This document shows positions 25,689 to 32,984 of a DNA stretch of 64,000 nt, in pieces. Origin of the DNA: Phascolarctobacterium_A sp902463975. Its GTDB lineage: Bacteria > Bacillota > Negativicutes > Acidaminococcales > Acidaminococcaceae. The position numbers and the translations under genes were made by a program. Where the stretch lies: NCBI RefSeq assembly GCF_902463975.1, contig NZ_CABQHJ010000009.1, forward strand, positions 7,460 through 71,459, in the 5' to 3' direction. Position 1 is the first letter of the stretch. Every line of letters starts with the position of its first letter. Below the pieces are notes generated by a model. That model saw nothing but the letters and a program-made list of their open reading frames with translations. It was not told where the DNA came from and made no database searches.

Positions 25689-25769
25689 ACAAAACCGCCG
25701 GCGTGGCGCTGGCGGTAGGGAGGTAATGAAATAGGCTGGCTAATGGTTATTATAAACGGAGGCTAGGAC

Positions 25770-25973
25770 ATGGAAGAAGAAAAAGCCTCTAACAATTTGG
25801 CTGATAACCAAGATTGCAGAGGCATAGTAGAAAAACATTATCAAAATAATATTTTAGCAATGCATATTAAAGTACAAATCTTAGGGCTTCAAAAAACTAG
25901 AGATGTACTAAAATGGATTGCACTGTTCTCAAGAAGATTTTATTTAGATTTTATTGATGATAAAAGCCTTTAG
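25770..25973 (+). CDS. Hypothetical early protein, 67 aa
   Basis: Charged N-terminus, then one long amphipathic helix (ILAMHIKVQILGLQKTRDVLKWIALFSRRFYLDFI). The SD is GGAGG at 8 nt. No family recognised. Its 3' end overlaps the convergent gene at 25944-26225 by 30 bp. Confidence 0.55.
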   Translation: MEEEKASNNLADNQDCRGIVEKHYQNNILAMHIKVQILGLQKTRDVLKWIALFSRRFYLDFIDDKSL

Positions 25974-26225
25974 GAGAGCTTTTTGACCATCAAAAGTATC
26001 AAAATCAACCTTGGTAACTAAGAAGCAATCGCCGTTGCATTCCAACGAATCACCAACTTTAATATCACAGGGAAGTTGAAAATGCACATACGATTTACGA
26101 CCTTCTGTATTATCCAAACCGGAGTATTGGCAGACTGTAATACCATTTCTGATTACAGAATAACACTTTAAATCAAAAGCAAAATCAGAAAAATATACAT
26201 CTGGTGGAATTGGCAAACTTGACAT
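25944..26225 (-). CDS. Hypothetical protein, 93 aa, reverse strand
   Basis: Start ATG 26225 (MSSLPIPPDVYF) is set by a strong SD, GGAAGGAGGTG, whose whole leader is repeated at the gene 26466-26657. The protein is predicted all-beta (VCQYSGLDNT, VGDSLECNGDCFLVTKVDFDTFDG). No family recognised. It runs against the early operon, so it may be expressed in the lysogen. Confidence 0.6.
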   Translation of the reverse strand: MSSLPIPPDVYFSDFAFDLKCYSVIRNGITVCQYSGLDNTEGRKSYVHFQLPCDIKVGDSLECNGDCFLVTKVDFDTFDGQKALLKAFIINKI

Positions 26226-26245
26226 AACAAACACCTCCTTCCTGT
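26223..26245 (-). repeat. Duplicated translation leader, copy 1
   Basis: A 23-bp segment covering start codon, spacer and SD (CATAACAAACACCTCCTTCCTGT on the plus strand reads as SD-ATG on the reverse). It is identical to 26655-26677. The two genes it serves are otherwise unrelated. Confidence 0.8.
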
Positions 26246-26298
26246 GCTTCCATTATAGCACTGCTGCGAGGTGGTGAAAAAGAAGGGAGGTGGGGAAG

Positions 26299-26481
26299 AT
26301 GGAGGATACAAATGGAATGCCTGATTTAGGTATCAACATCAGAAATACTGATTTTGAAAAGCTTATGCTAGTGATAATGAAGCTGACAGAGTTCAGCCAG
26401 TCGCATAAAAAATTCGAGGCCGTTGTAGCATGTGACCTCGAAAATAAAAAAATCAGTTTAAAGTTTTATGAGCAAACATAG
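26299..26481 (+). CDS. Hypothetical early protein, 60 aa
   Basis: ATG 26299 (MEDTNGMPDLGIN) follows GGGAGGTGGGGAAG. The protein is small and acidic with a helix (DFEKLMLVIMKLTEFSQSHK) and a two-stranded end. No family recognised. Its 3' end overlaps the convergent gene at 26466-26657 by 16 bp. Confidence 0.5.
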   Translation: MEDTNGMPDLGINIRNTDFEKLMLVIMKLTEFSQSHKKFEAVVACDLENKKISLKFYEQT

Positions 26482-26657
26482 TTGCAATTAGCTGGTATTT
26501 GAATAACGTCTTCTATAGCTTCTTTGTTATCCCAAAAAGCTTCGATTATTCTATTATGTTTGGGTATAGTCATAAAAGAGTTGTCATCTAAGGCTTTATA
26601 TAGAGATTCGTATTCATCAACACTAAGCTGTTCACAGAAAAATATATACCTTTTCAT
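26466..26657 (-). CDS. Hypothetical protein, 63 aa, reverse strand
   Basis: Starts MKRYIFFCEQLSVDEYESLY at 26657, right after the duplicated SD leader. Compact alpha/beta sequence with no recognised family. It is transcribed away from the palindromic element at 26727-26744. Confidence 0.55.
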   Translation of the reverse strand: MKRYIFFCEQLSVDEYESLYKALDDNSFMTIPKHNRIIEAFWDNKEAIEDVIQIPANCNYVCS

Positions 26658-26677
26658 AACAAACACCTCCTTCCTGT
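26655..26677 (-). repeat. Duplicated translation leader, copy 2
   Basis: Exact copy of 26223-26245, covering the start codon and SD of the 63-aa gene. Confidence 0.8.
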
Positions 26678-26726
26678 CCAAAGTCTAGTAGAGAATTTGA
26701 GAGTGAAAAACAGTTCATCTACTACC

Positions 26727-26744
26727 ATAGTATTATAATACTAT
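26727..26744. promoter_or_regulatory. 18-bp perfect palindrome with -10 elements on both strands
   Basis: ATAGTATTATAATACTAT reads the same on both strands and contains TATAAT in each direction. It lies between the leftward gene 26466-26657 and the rightward HTH gene 26798-26980, so it is a likely operator and divergent promoter core. No good -35 was seen. Confidence 0.5.
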
Positions 26745-26797
26745 ATCTTGCGTAATGTCAAATGGTCAAATACAAATATATTGCGGAGGTGCGTTAA

Positions 26798-26980
26798 ATG
26801 TTAAGGCTGAAAGAAATCAGAGAAGCTAAAGGTGTATCAAGATACCAGCTTGCTAAAAAAGCAGGTTTGCAATATCGAACAATTCCTGCTATCGAAAATG
26901 GCGGCGATGTAAAGTTAAGTACTTTAAAGCGTTTAGCCGATGTTTTGAATATAAGCGTTAAAGATTTATTTGCAGATTAG
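26798..26980 (+). CDS. Small XRE-family HTH regulator
   Basis: A 60-aa protein that is just an HTH_3 domain (LRLKEIREAKGVSRYQLAKKAGLQYRTI...DVLNISVKDLFAD). SD GGAGGTG. Likely an early-region regulator; the palindrome 50-70 bp upstream is a candidate binding site. Confidence 0.85.
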   Translation: MLRLKEIREAKGVSRYQLAKKAGLQYRTIPAIENGGDVKLSTLKRLADVLNISVKDLFAD

Positions 26981-27028
26981 CACTGGACGCGGCGCTGGTG
27001 CAGGAGTTGAAGAAGGGAGGGCTGTAAT

Positions 27029-27313
27029 ATGGCTGATGTATTGTACATGTCAATTAAGGATTACGCTAAGCACGTATCGGCCAGCGTAGGAACCATCTAC
27101 GATATGTGCCGGAAGGGCAAGCTGCCGGCCGTAAAAATCGGCGGCTGGCGCATCAATGTGAAGCGTGCTGATGAAATGCTGGAGCAGCTGTGCAATGAGC
27201 ATATGACTGAATATACACCGGTGATTAAGCCGGCAAAGGTCAGCATCCGCACTGCTAATGCTGCCAATAGCTACCTTGCTCGTCTGGAGCAAATCCGTAA
27301 GGGCGTTGTGTAA
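27029..27313 (+). CDS. Excisionase-like DNA-binding protein
   Basis: A 94-aa protein with a MerR/excisionase-type winged helix at the N-terminus (YMSIKDYAKHVSASVGTIYDMCRKGKLPAVKIGGWRI). Such proteins act as Xis or as small regulators. The C-terminal half is basic. It is far from int, so either role is possible. Confidence 0.75.
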   Translation: MADVLYMSIKDYAKHVSASVGTIYDMCRKGKLPAVKIGGWRINVKRADEMLEQLCNEHMTEYTPVIKPAKVSIRTANAANSYLARLEQIRKGVV

Positions 27314-27325
27314 AGGAGGGAAACG

Positions 27326-27592
27326 ATGATGAAAAAAATATTGTTCATTCTGCTGGCGGCCTGCTGCATTTTGGCAGCGTGGGATTATAGCCGTCCGGTA
27401 GAAAAATACGTAGTAAAGACTGTTGCTGGGGAAGGGGATACAATGTGGCACTTGGTAGGCGGTGTCATGGATAGCGAAGGCGACCGACGCGACGTTCGGG
27501 AAGTTATCTTCTGGACGCGCAAAATCAGCAATATCAAAGGTGACCTTCAGCCGGGAGATGTAGTCCTCATTCCAATCGAGGTGCGCAGATGA
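27326..27592 (+). CDS. Small exported LysM-like protein
   Basis: An 88-aa protein with an N-terminal signal or anchor (KKILFILLAACCILAAW) and a LysM-like domain (YVVKTVAGEGDTMWHLVG ... LQPGDVVLIPIEV). The layout, TM plus one LysM, resembles the SOS division inhibitor YneA of Bacillus. A role in halting division during phage growth is conceivable but only inferred. Confidence 0.6.
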   Translation: MMKKILFILLAACCILAAWDYSRPVEKYVVKTVAGEGDTMWHLVGGVMDSEGDRRDVREVIFWTRKISNIKGDLQPGDVVLIPIEVRR

Positions 27593-27619
27593 GCACCGCT
27601 GGCATGGACAAAAGAAAAA

Positions 27620-27650
27620 GAGCATTGGCAGCCGCAAACTGTCAATGCTC
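27620..27650. other. Intergenic hairpin
   Basis: GAGCATTG (27620-27627) and CAATGCTC (27643-27650) form a perfect 8-bp stem with a 15-nt loop and no T-run. Possibly an mRNA element between the LysM-like and PC4-like genes. Confidence 0.4.
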
Positions 27651-27698
27651 AAAGCAATAAGATCATAGATATTATAACAAAAGCAAGGAGTAATTACA

Positions 27699-27935
27699 AT
27701 GCAGATTGAGTTTAAACTGGAAAGAAGAATCGGCGCTCTCGGCGAGAACCCTTCAGGCTACACCAAGGAGCTGAACGTGGTTGTTTGGGATGAGAAATAC
27801 AAAAAATATGACCTGCGCACCTGGAACCCCAACGGCAAGCCCGGCAAGGGCATTACGCTGACCAAAGAAGAGCTGAAGAAGCTGTATAAGCTCATCGGTG
27901 AGGAACTCAGCCAAATGGGAGGACGCAATGAGTAG
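27699..27935 (+). CDS. YdbC-like PC4/p15 ssDNA-binding protein
   Basis: A 78-aa protein of the bacterial PC4-like (YdbC) family, which binds single-stranded DNA as a dimer. The signature KYDLRTWNPNGKPGKGITLTKEEL is clear. It may serve as this phage's SSB, since no classical OB-fold SSB was found in the early region. Confidence 0.85.
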   Translation: MQIEFKLERRIGALGENPSGYTKELNVVVWDEKYKKYDLRTWNPNGKPGKGITLTKEELKKLYKLIGEELSQMGGRNE

Positions 27936-27996
27936 TATATATAATGGCCGTATGCATGGCACTATCGGCGCTGAGCTGGAGAAGGTGAACCCATGA
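27928..27996 (+). CDS. Possible tiny coupled gene, 22 aa
   Basis: ATG 27928 follows GGGAGGACGCA and overlaps the PC4-like stop by 8 nt; its TGA overlaps the next ATG. The spacing is ideal for relayed translation. The peptide (MSSIYNGRMHGTIGAELEKV...) has no known family. Confidence 0.35.
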   Translation: MSSIYNGRMHGTIGAELEKVNP

Positions 27997-28532
27997 AAGA
28001 GTCAAGATACATGGCCAGCACAGAGCTCAATCAGTTGATGTGGTTGAGCGCTGGCGTACAAGCCTTAGAAATAATCCTTAAGGATGTCAGCACCCAAAAC
28101 AAAGACTGGCGGCGCTGGCTGAGCACGGCAAAAACCTATATGCATAAGGTTATTGATGACCGCATGAGCAAGCTGGACCCGGTCGAAAAAGTCAAGGTCG
28201 TGCGCCGCATAGAGAGAACAGCCATTAAGGTAGCTCATTATGATGACTTTCGCTATGACAAAAGCGACAGCGAGCGTCTGGTGACCATCAGCCAATCCGA
28301 TTTTCTGGATTTGGTCGATGGTGCGAGTCTCAACTGTTACGCCTGCCCTCAGGGCGACGTGGTCAAGGATTGCCTCAGACGTAAGATGTTCCACCGCCTC
28401 GGTCTGCAGGTGCATGCGCTGCGCGAAAACCCCGCACCGGGCGAATGCGAATTTAGATATGAGAATGAGCAAAGGGCGGTAACGCCTCAATATAAAGCTA
28501 TTAAAAAGGAGCTTATCGACCAATTACCTTAA
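27993..28532 (+). CDS. Phage protein, DUF5651-like
   Basis: A 179-aa mostly helical protein. The C-terminal half has a Cys-rich stretch (NCYACPQGDVVKDCLRRKMFH) that may bind metal. It resembles DUF5651 proteins seen in Firmicutes phages; I recall the family by layout and am not certain. The role is unknown. Confidence 0.6.
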   Translation: MKESRYMASTELNQLMWLSAGVQALEIILKDVSTQNKDWRRWLSTAKTYMHKVIDDRMSKLDPVEKVKVVRRIERTAIKVAHYDDFRYDKSDSERLVTISQSDFLDLVDGASLNCYACPQGDVVKDCLRRKMFHRLGLQVHALRENPAPGECEFRYENEQRAVTPQYKAIKKELIDQLP

Positions 28533-28544
28533 GGGAGTGAGAGC

Positions 28545-28886
28545 ATGGGAGTAAACAGAGCGCTCCGGAGAGCTGCTGCTAAAAAGGCGTTTAAACAAGA
28601 CGTCAAGATGAGTGACCTCGACAAGACGTTTTGTAACATTGCCAAAGAGGAAGCAACCAATAAGCTGATAACCGACCTTACTTTTACGCTGATGCGTGCG
28701 ACGTGTCTTGTCCTGATGAATGATTTTAAGAGCATCCAGAAAAAGGAAACCCGCGTCGAAAATATGGTCAACCTGGCACATGAGTACGTTTTAAAAATCA
28801 AAAACAAAGAGCTGAGTCCTGGCGACATTGATGTTATCGCTGAGGTGGAAGCTGCTATGAAGCAGCGTGCGGAGGAAAAGAAATGA
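28545..28886 (+). CDS. Hypothetical phage protein, 113 aa
   Basis: Basic helical N-terminus (GVNRALRRAAAKKAF) and a long helical body. No family recognised. SD AAGGGAGTGAGAGC. It overlaps the next gene by 4 nt. Confidence 0.6.
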   Translation: MGVNRALRRAAAKKAFKQDVKMSDLDKTFCNIAKEEATNKLITDLTFTLMRATCLVLMNDFKSIQKKETRVENMVNLAHEYVLKIKNKELSPGDIDVIAEVEAAMKQRAEEKK

Positions 28887-29353
28887 TTTTATACAGAGCC
28901 ATGAGCTGGCTGGAGCTGTCGAAGTACTTGTCAGATATCACGATTCGCCCGGCGCCTAGCCTTCCGTCGAAGAATACCTGGAAGAGGAACGTATTGTGCT
29001 TTTTCGGCACGGCAAACAACGCAGTTCACTGGGCTGCACCCGGCACGCATGACGTAATAGTCAAGGTTGATATTCCGGAGCATCGTTTGCGTAAAGGCTG
29101 GGGCATATATCCGGACCTGGTTGCTCAGCGGACAAGTATTCAGGGTATGTTGACGGCGATATTGGCTGGTGAAGAGAAACAATGGCCATGCGTAAAGGTG
29201 AAAGAATACGCCGTAACCTATTATGAGAAGGCCAGCGCCTTCTTCTTGGACTATGCTGAGATTGACTGGCGAAACCCTTATAAAGTTAATGCCTTTAAAA
29301 ATGGCAAAAAAATAAAGGTTTTGCCGGGATATGATGATTTGATAAAGGAGTGA
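28883..29353 (+). CDS. Hypothetical phage protein, 156 aa
   Basis: Starts MILYRAMSWLELSKYL, has a mixed alpha/beta composition and a central stretch KVDIPEHRLRKGWGIYPD. The start slightly resembles ADP-ribosyltransferase-like 'YR' folds, but I see no catalytic motif and make no such call. Confidence 0.55.
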   Translation: MILYRAMSWLELSKYLSDITIRPAPSLPSKNTWKRNVLCFFGTANNAVHWAAPGTHDVIVKVDIPEHRLRKGWGIYPDLVAQRTSIQGMLTAILAGEEKQWPCVKVKEYAVTYYEKASAFFLDYAEIDWRNPYKVNAFKNGKKIKVLPGYDDLIKE

Positions 29354-29358
29354 GCTGC

Positions 29359-29592
29359 ATGATTGATTCTAAGCAATATTTCAGCCCTTGGCAGTTTGGC
29401 ATGCCTGCCTTGGTAAAAGTTAAGGGAGAGTTTCGCATTTGCCCTACATACCGTCTGATTACCGAAAAATATACGGATATCCGCCGTCGCATGGCTGAAA
29501 AAGAAGCTGCAAAGGCCAGCGCCCGCCGCGAAGCTGTTGGCTTTGTCCCGAAGTTCGTGTTGTATCGCAAGGAGCGTGAGGCGAAATGGTAA
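29359..29592 (+). CDS. Hypothetical phage protein, 77 aa
   Basis: ATG 29359 (MIDSKQYFSPWQFGMPALV) after AAGGAGTGAGCTGC. Ends in a charged helix rich in Lys, Ala and Arg. No recognised family. Overlaps the next small gene. Confidence 0.55.
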   Translation: MIDSKQYFSPWQFGMPALVKVKGEFRICPTYRLITEKYTDIRRRMAEKEAAKASARREAVGFVPKFVLYRKEREAKW

Positions 29593-29753
29593 TCATAAGG
29601 GCAATCGAAATGGTGATGGGAGCAGTGCTTATACTGCTTTCAGCCGTAATGTTTAAATGGTGGCTGGAAGCGGATGAAAGCATTTTGCGTCTGGTGCAAA
29701 TTGCACTTTATGGAATCATCGGCATAATGATTATCGTGGATAACTGGAGATGA
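29586..29753 (+). CDS. Small two-pass membrane protein, 55 aa
   Basis: ATG 29586 overlaps the previous stop. Two hydrophobic segments (MVMGAVLILLSAVMF and LVQIALYGIIGIMIIV) flank a WWLEADES turn. The function is unknown. Confidence 0.55.
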   Translation: MVIIRAIEMVMGAVLILLSAVMFKWWLEADESILRLVQIALYGIIGIMIIVDNWR

Positions 29754-29757
29754 GAAA

Positions 29758-30027
29758 ATGAGAGAATTAAAATTATCGTCGCCACTTAACATTCAGATCA
29801 TCACTGAGCCGGAGCGTATGGCTCTGCGTATCGCCTTAGATAAAAGCATTGGCGAGAACCTCGGTATGGTTTTGGCGTTGAAAGATACAAAAAGAGAGAT
29901 TCCGCAAGGCCTGTATAACAGCGGGCTGGACTACCATCGCGACAACCTGGAAATTTACCTGCGCTTGCGCAATAGGCTTGAAGATGCTATCTACGAGGCT
30001 GAGAGCAATGGTAAGCAAGGAGCTTAA
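29758..30027 (+). CDS. Hypothetical phage protein, 89 aa
   Basis: Soluble, mostly helical, ending in LRLRNRLEDAIYEAESNGKQGA. No recognised family. Overlaps the next gene by 20 bp. Confidence 0.5.
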   Translation: MRELKLSSPLNIQIITEPERMALRIALDKSIGENLGMVLALKDTKREIPQGLYNSGLDYHRDNLEIYLRLRNRLEDAIYEAESNGKQGA

Positions 30028-30349
30028 AGAGGAGCGCCGTGCTCAAGGGCTGTGCGTATACTGTGGCCGTCCTGCTGTGATTAAGGCGGACGGCACACCG
30101 GCCAGAAGATGCAAAGAGTGCAGCGGAAGTCATGTGCGCCAGAAGCGTGATGCAAGGCATGGTATCGAAACACGGGGCAGAGTTACAGGCAAATCGAGAA
30201 GTCACGTAGAGCAAAAGTATTATCAAAGACCGTGGCAAGAGCTGGCAATCTGTCCTGATTGCGGGATTCGCACTAACGCAGACTACTGGTATTGCCCCTG
30301 GTGTGGCGCTGCATTCCCGAAACCAAAAAAAGGAGATGAAGAGATGTGA
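30008..30349 (+). CDS. Double zinc-ribbon phage protein, 113 aa
   Basis: ATG 30008 (MVSKELKEERRAQGL). Two likely zinc sites: CVYCGRP with CKEC near the N-terminus, and CPDCG with CPWCG at the C-terminus. The middle is strongly basic (RQKRDARHG), so nucleic-acid binding is plausible. It ends in an overlap with the next gene. Confidence 0.65.
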   Translation: MVSKELKEERRAQGLCVYCGRPAVIKADGTPARRCKECSGSHVRQKRDARHGIETRGRVTGKSRSHVEQKYYQRPWQELAICPDCGIRTNADYWYCPWCGAAFPKPKKGDEEM

Positions 30350-30696
30350 TTTATTACGGAAACAATGCGACTCCAAAACGCATTGAGTGGTGGAACAGTC
30401 TGCAGGAACGTGAACAGAACCTGCGCATTTGTCTGTTTGAAATTCAGAAAATCGCTATTCCTGAACAGAAAACACTGCTGAGATATAAAAAATCACGTAA
30501 GGAAGTGCTGAACGCAAAAGCTATCCTCAAACAACTGAAGCTGGTAGCTAAAGCTATCAAACGCCAAATTCCGGGCTACATCAATATTGAAAAGGCAGAT
30601 GATTGCAGCGCAGCGTATCGTTGCGCATGTTGCCGGCAAGACGTACCTTATTACGCATCCTACTGCCCGAACTGCGGGCAGAGAATTAGCATATAA
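30346..30696 (+). CDS. Phage protein with C-terminal zinc ribbon, 116 aa
   Basis: Starts at GTG 30346 after AAGGAGATGAAGAG. Basic helical body and a C-terminal zinc ribbon (CACCRQD and CPNCGQ). Function unknown. Confidence 0.6.
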   Translation: MIYYGNNATPKRIEWWNSLQEREQNLRICLFEIQKIAIPEQKTLLRYKKSRKEVLNAKAILKQLKLVAKAIKRQIPGYINIEKADDCSAAYRCACCRQDVPYYASYCPNCGQRISI

Positions 30697-30708
30697 AGGA
30701 GCAAAGGC

Positions 30709-31014
30709 ATGGAGTGGAATGAAGAAGTTGAGAAAAAGCTGAAACGGCGTGGCGAATTCTGGCACGCGGAAAAACTTGCATCGAGCATTATATTCGACGG
30801 CCGTCGTGCTGTTGAGCATTACACAGCAGATGAAATGCGTGCAAAATTTGAGCCTATAGCAAAGCAGTACAGAGAAAGCGGGCGCTTTATCAACTGCTTG
30901 GATTCTGATGCCTTGGTGATGTACTGCAAAGAGCAGGGCTATAAATGGGAGTGGTATCCACCTAGTCCGTTGGGAGAGTATTGGTTCGTGCTGCCAAAAG
31001 AGGAATTGTTTTAG
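30709..31014 (+). CDS. Hypothetical phage protein, 101 aa
   Basis: Helical N-terminus, then WEWYPPSPLGEYWFVLPKEELF at the end. SD AAAGGAG. No recognised family. Confidence 0.5.
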   Translation: MEWNEEVEKKLKRRGEFWHAEKLASSIIFDGRRAVEHYTADEMRAKFEPIAKQYRESGRFINCLDSDALVMYCKEQGYKWEWYPPSPLGEYWFVLPKEELF

Positions 31015-31025
31015 GAGATGCAAAA

Positions 31026-31133
31026 ATGGATCTTATGCTTATTGATTTTGCAATCTGCTTAATCGCTACAATCGCCGTAATGTGCATTGCAATGTGCTAT
31101 GTTCGTATTAAGCTCGGGAGGGATAAAGCATGA
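31026..31133 (+). CDS. Small single-pass membrane protein, 35 aa
   Basis: ATG 31026 after AGGAGATGCAAAA. One hydrophobic segment (LMLIDFAICLIATIAVMCIAM) then a basic tail. Its TGA overlaps the next ATG (ATGA). Confidence 0.5.
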   Translation: MDLMLIDFAICLIATIAVMCIAMCYVRIKLGRDKA

Positions 31134-31699
31134 AGCGTCAATGTCACGTATGCGGGCAAAAGAATGGCAGCTGCAATCGCTATATATTGAAGAATGGCCA
31201 AGACATAACAATTTGCCCGAGCTGCCTTGCATTTAGCGGTGACGAAACTGCCAAGATAGCGCGTCAGGCTGTTAAACCCAAAAAGAGCGAGCTGATGTAC
31301 AGCGTGATTGGCGATGCCCTTGCTGCCGACTATGAAAACCTTGATTTGTACGACACTACAGAAGAAGCTCTGAAGGAAGCTAAAGACTTTTTGAAAGCAG
31401 GAGATATCGTAACCGTTTTGGAAATGGCGGAATCCGACTGGCAACCATACATTTGCATAGACAGCCTTCTCGAAGAATTTCAAGACCAGGCATTTTCTGA
31501 AGGCGGAGAAGCCAGCGAGCCGTGGTGTGATTTCGTTACTGGCAAAGCTATGACGGCCGCTGTGGATGAACTCGAAGACGAGCTTAACGATGTGCTGCAA
31601 CGCTGGCTTGATAAATACCAGGTTGAAGCTGGCTGGTACAAAGAGACTGGCAAAACATGCAGTTACAGCTTTGATGGAACCGACTTTATCCGTCTCTAA
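31130..31699 (+). CDS. Phage protein with N-terminal zinc finger, 189 aa
   Basis: N-terminal CHVCGQ and CPSC motifs make one zinc site. The rest is acidic and helical with ETGKTCSYSFDGTDF at the end. Family not recognised. Confidence 0.6.
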   Translation: MKRQCHVCGQKNGSCNRYILKNGQDITICPSCLAFSGDETAKIARQAVKPKKSELMYSVIGDALAADYENLDLYDTTEEALKEAKDFLKAGDIVTVLEMAESDWQPYICIDSLLEEFQDQAFSEGGEASEPWCDFVTGKAMTAAVDELEDELNDVLQRWLDKYQVEAGWYKETGKTCSYSFDGTDFIRL

Positions 31700-31793
31700 C
31701 ATAATAATCGCTGAACTGTATAGCAAAGGCGAAATGAGAAAAGCGATATTGGCTAAGGTACGTGACTGGCGAGGTGATAAGAATGACAATTGA
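31674..31793 (+). CDS. Possible small overlapping gene, 39 aa
   Basis: ATG 31674 opens a frame with protein-like composition (NIIIAELYSKGEMRKAILAKVRDWRGD) that fills the gap before the next gene and overlaps both neighbours. The SD is weak. It may also start at the internal ATG 31734. Confidence 0.35.
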   Translation: MEPTLSVSNIIIAELYSKGEMRKAILAKVRDWRGDKNDN

Positions 31794-31980
31794 AGAGTTC
31801 TATAAGTGGGCAATCAGAAATGACTGCGAAAATAAGCAAGTTGTAATTTATGGCCATGATGACAATGGTAGACATGTAAAAAATTGGCTGGATGAATCTG
31901 ACTTAAGAAGACTCAATGTAAGCGTAGCTGTTAATTGCAGATGGCAGATGGGAGTGGAAACAAGTCGTGTTGAAAGGTAG
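31783..31980 (+). CDS. Hypothetical phage protein, 65 aa
   Basis: ATG 31783 (MTIEEFYKWAIRNDCENKQV) after GAGGTGATAAG. Compact alpha/beta protein resembling small phage proteins of unknown role. Confidence 0.5.
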   Translation: MTIEEFYKWAIRNDCENKQVVIYGHDDNGRHVKNWLDESDLRRLNVSVAVNCRWQMGVETSRVER

Positions 31981-32287
31981 AAAGAAAAAGAATCACGGCT
32001 TCCGGATGATGGAGCGTGATATTAAAGCTTGGAAGCGCAAAATAAAGCGTGAAGGGCAAATGAAATGCAGCGAAGAATGTGCTGATCGTTTTAAACGTTG
32101 GCCTACTCATAACATCTGTAATTCCTGCCCCTGGGTGAAAACGTCACCTTTTAAGAGTAAGACTGAGATTTATTTGTACTTTCGCAACAAGCGCGCTCGT
32201 TTGAAGATGTATCGGGTGGGCGTTGACTTTGGGATGATTGACGAGCATTGCTACGATTATTGGCTGGGGAGGTGTAACAATGATTAA
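31967..32287 (+). CDS. Cys-containing hypothetical protein, 106 aa
   Basis: GTG 31967 start, strongly basic (LKGRKKKNHGFR). Cys residues in CSEECADRF and CNSCPW may bind a metal. Overlaps the dut start. Confidence 0.5.
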   Translation: MLKGRKKKNHGFRMMERDIKAWKRKIKREGQMKCSEECADRFKRWPTHNICNSCPWVKTSPFKSKTEIYLYFRNKRARLKMYRVGVDFGMIDEHCYDYWLGRCNND

Positions 32288-32720
32288 ATTTTTACCGACT
32301 GCTGACGCACCGGAAAGCACCAGACTGCCGCAGCGCAGCACTAAGTTTTCCGCAGGTTATGATTTTTATGCTCCGACCGACATTTTTATTCCGGCCGGCG
32401 GCGAAAGCGTGCTGGTTCCGTTGAACGTCAAAGCTATTATGCCCGGTGATATGGTGCTGATGTTGTTCATCCGCAGCAGTCTTGCCGTTAAATTCAATTT
32501 GTCGCTGGTTAACAGCGTAGGTATTATCGATAGTGATTATGCAAACAATCCAAATAATGATGGTAACATAGGCGTCAAATTCAGAAATAGCGGTTGCGAA
32601 AACATCATCATTAGAGAAGGCGAACGCTGCATGCAGGGAATTTTTGTACGTTACTTTGTAACTGAAGATGATCATGCGAGCGGCGAACGTGTGGGCGGCT
32701 ATGGTTCTACAGACCGTTAA
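32280..32720 (+). CDS. dut: dUTPase (dUTP diphosphatase)
   Basis: Hydrolyses dUTP to dUMP and keeps uracil out of phage DNA. ATG 32280 follows GGGAGGTGTAAC. The 146-aa trimeric-type enzyme has motif 1 AGYDFYAP, motif 2 RSSLA, motif 3 GIIDSDY and motif 4 GERCMQGIF. The last motif is GERVGGYGSTDR, close to the usual RGxGGFGSTG. Confidence 0.93.
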   Translation: MIKFLPTADAPESTRLPQRSTKFSAGYDFYAPTDIFIPAGGESVLVPLNVKAIMPGDMVLMLFIRSSLAVKFNLSLVNSVGIIDSDYANNPNNDGNIGVKFRNSGCENIIIREGERCMQGIFVRYFVTEDDHASGERVGGYGSTDR

Positions 32721-32740
32721 CAGACAATAAAGCAAATATC

Positions 32741-32874
32741 TCTGCCGCAGAGCGCAGGCCGTAGAGCTGCTGCCTCGCTCATGTTTAACTAGCGGATTAT
32801 ATACAAGCATTGCAAATGGCGCAGACAAAAAGAAGAAGTATATCGCACGTATGCGGCCTGCGCTCTGCGGCGGA
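32741..32874. ncRNA. Candidate structured RNA closed by a long perfect stem
   Basis: A 17-bp perfect inverted repeat, CCGCAGAGCGCAGGCCG (32745-32761) with its complement (32854-32870), extends to about 20 bp with flanking pairs and G-U pairs. It encloses 92 nt with internal stems such as CGCT/AGCG, and no ORF. It could be an ncRNA, a DNA-level recombination site, or a regulatory leader for the genes after it. Confidence 0.5.
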
Positions 32875-32897
32875 CAATATAAGGAGTGCCGGATAAT

Positions 32898-32984
32898 ATG
32901 GATAACTTCACAGTCAATTTTGCTATAACGGTTATAGTCCTTCTGATTGGATTAGGATTAGCAGGTAATAAAGATGAGAAGTGA
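32898..32984 (+). CDS. Small membrane protein, 28 aa
   Basis: ATG 32898 after AAGGAGTGCCGGATAAT. Almost entirely one membrane helix (VNFAITVIVLLIGLGLAG) with a charged end. Overlaps the next gene by 11 nt. Confidence 0.5.
   Translation: MDNFTVNFAITVIVLLIGLGLAGNKDEK

Noticed and set aside
25944..26657. Reverse-strand genes as false frames
   Set aside because: Considered, but the strong duplicated SD leaders and good starts support them, so they were kept.
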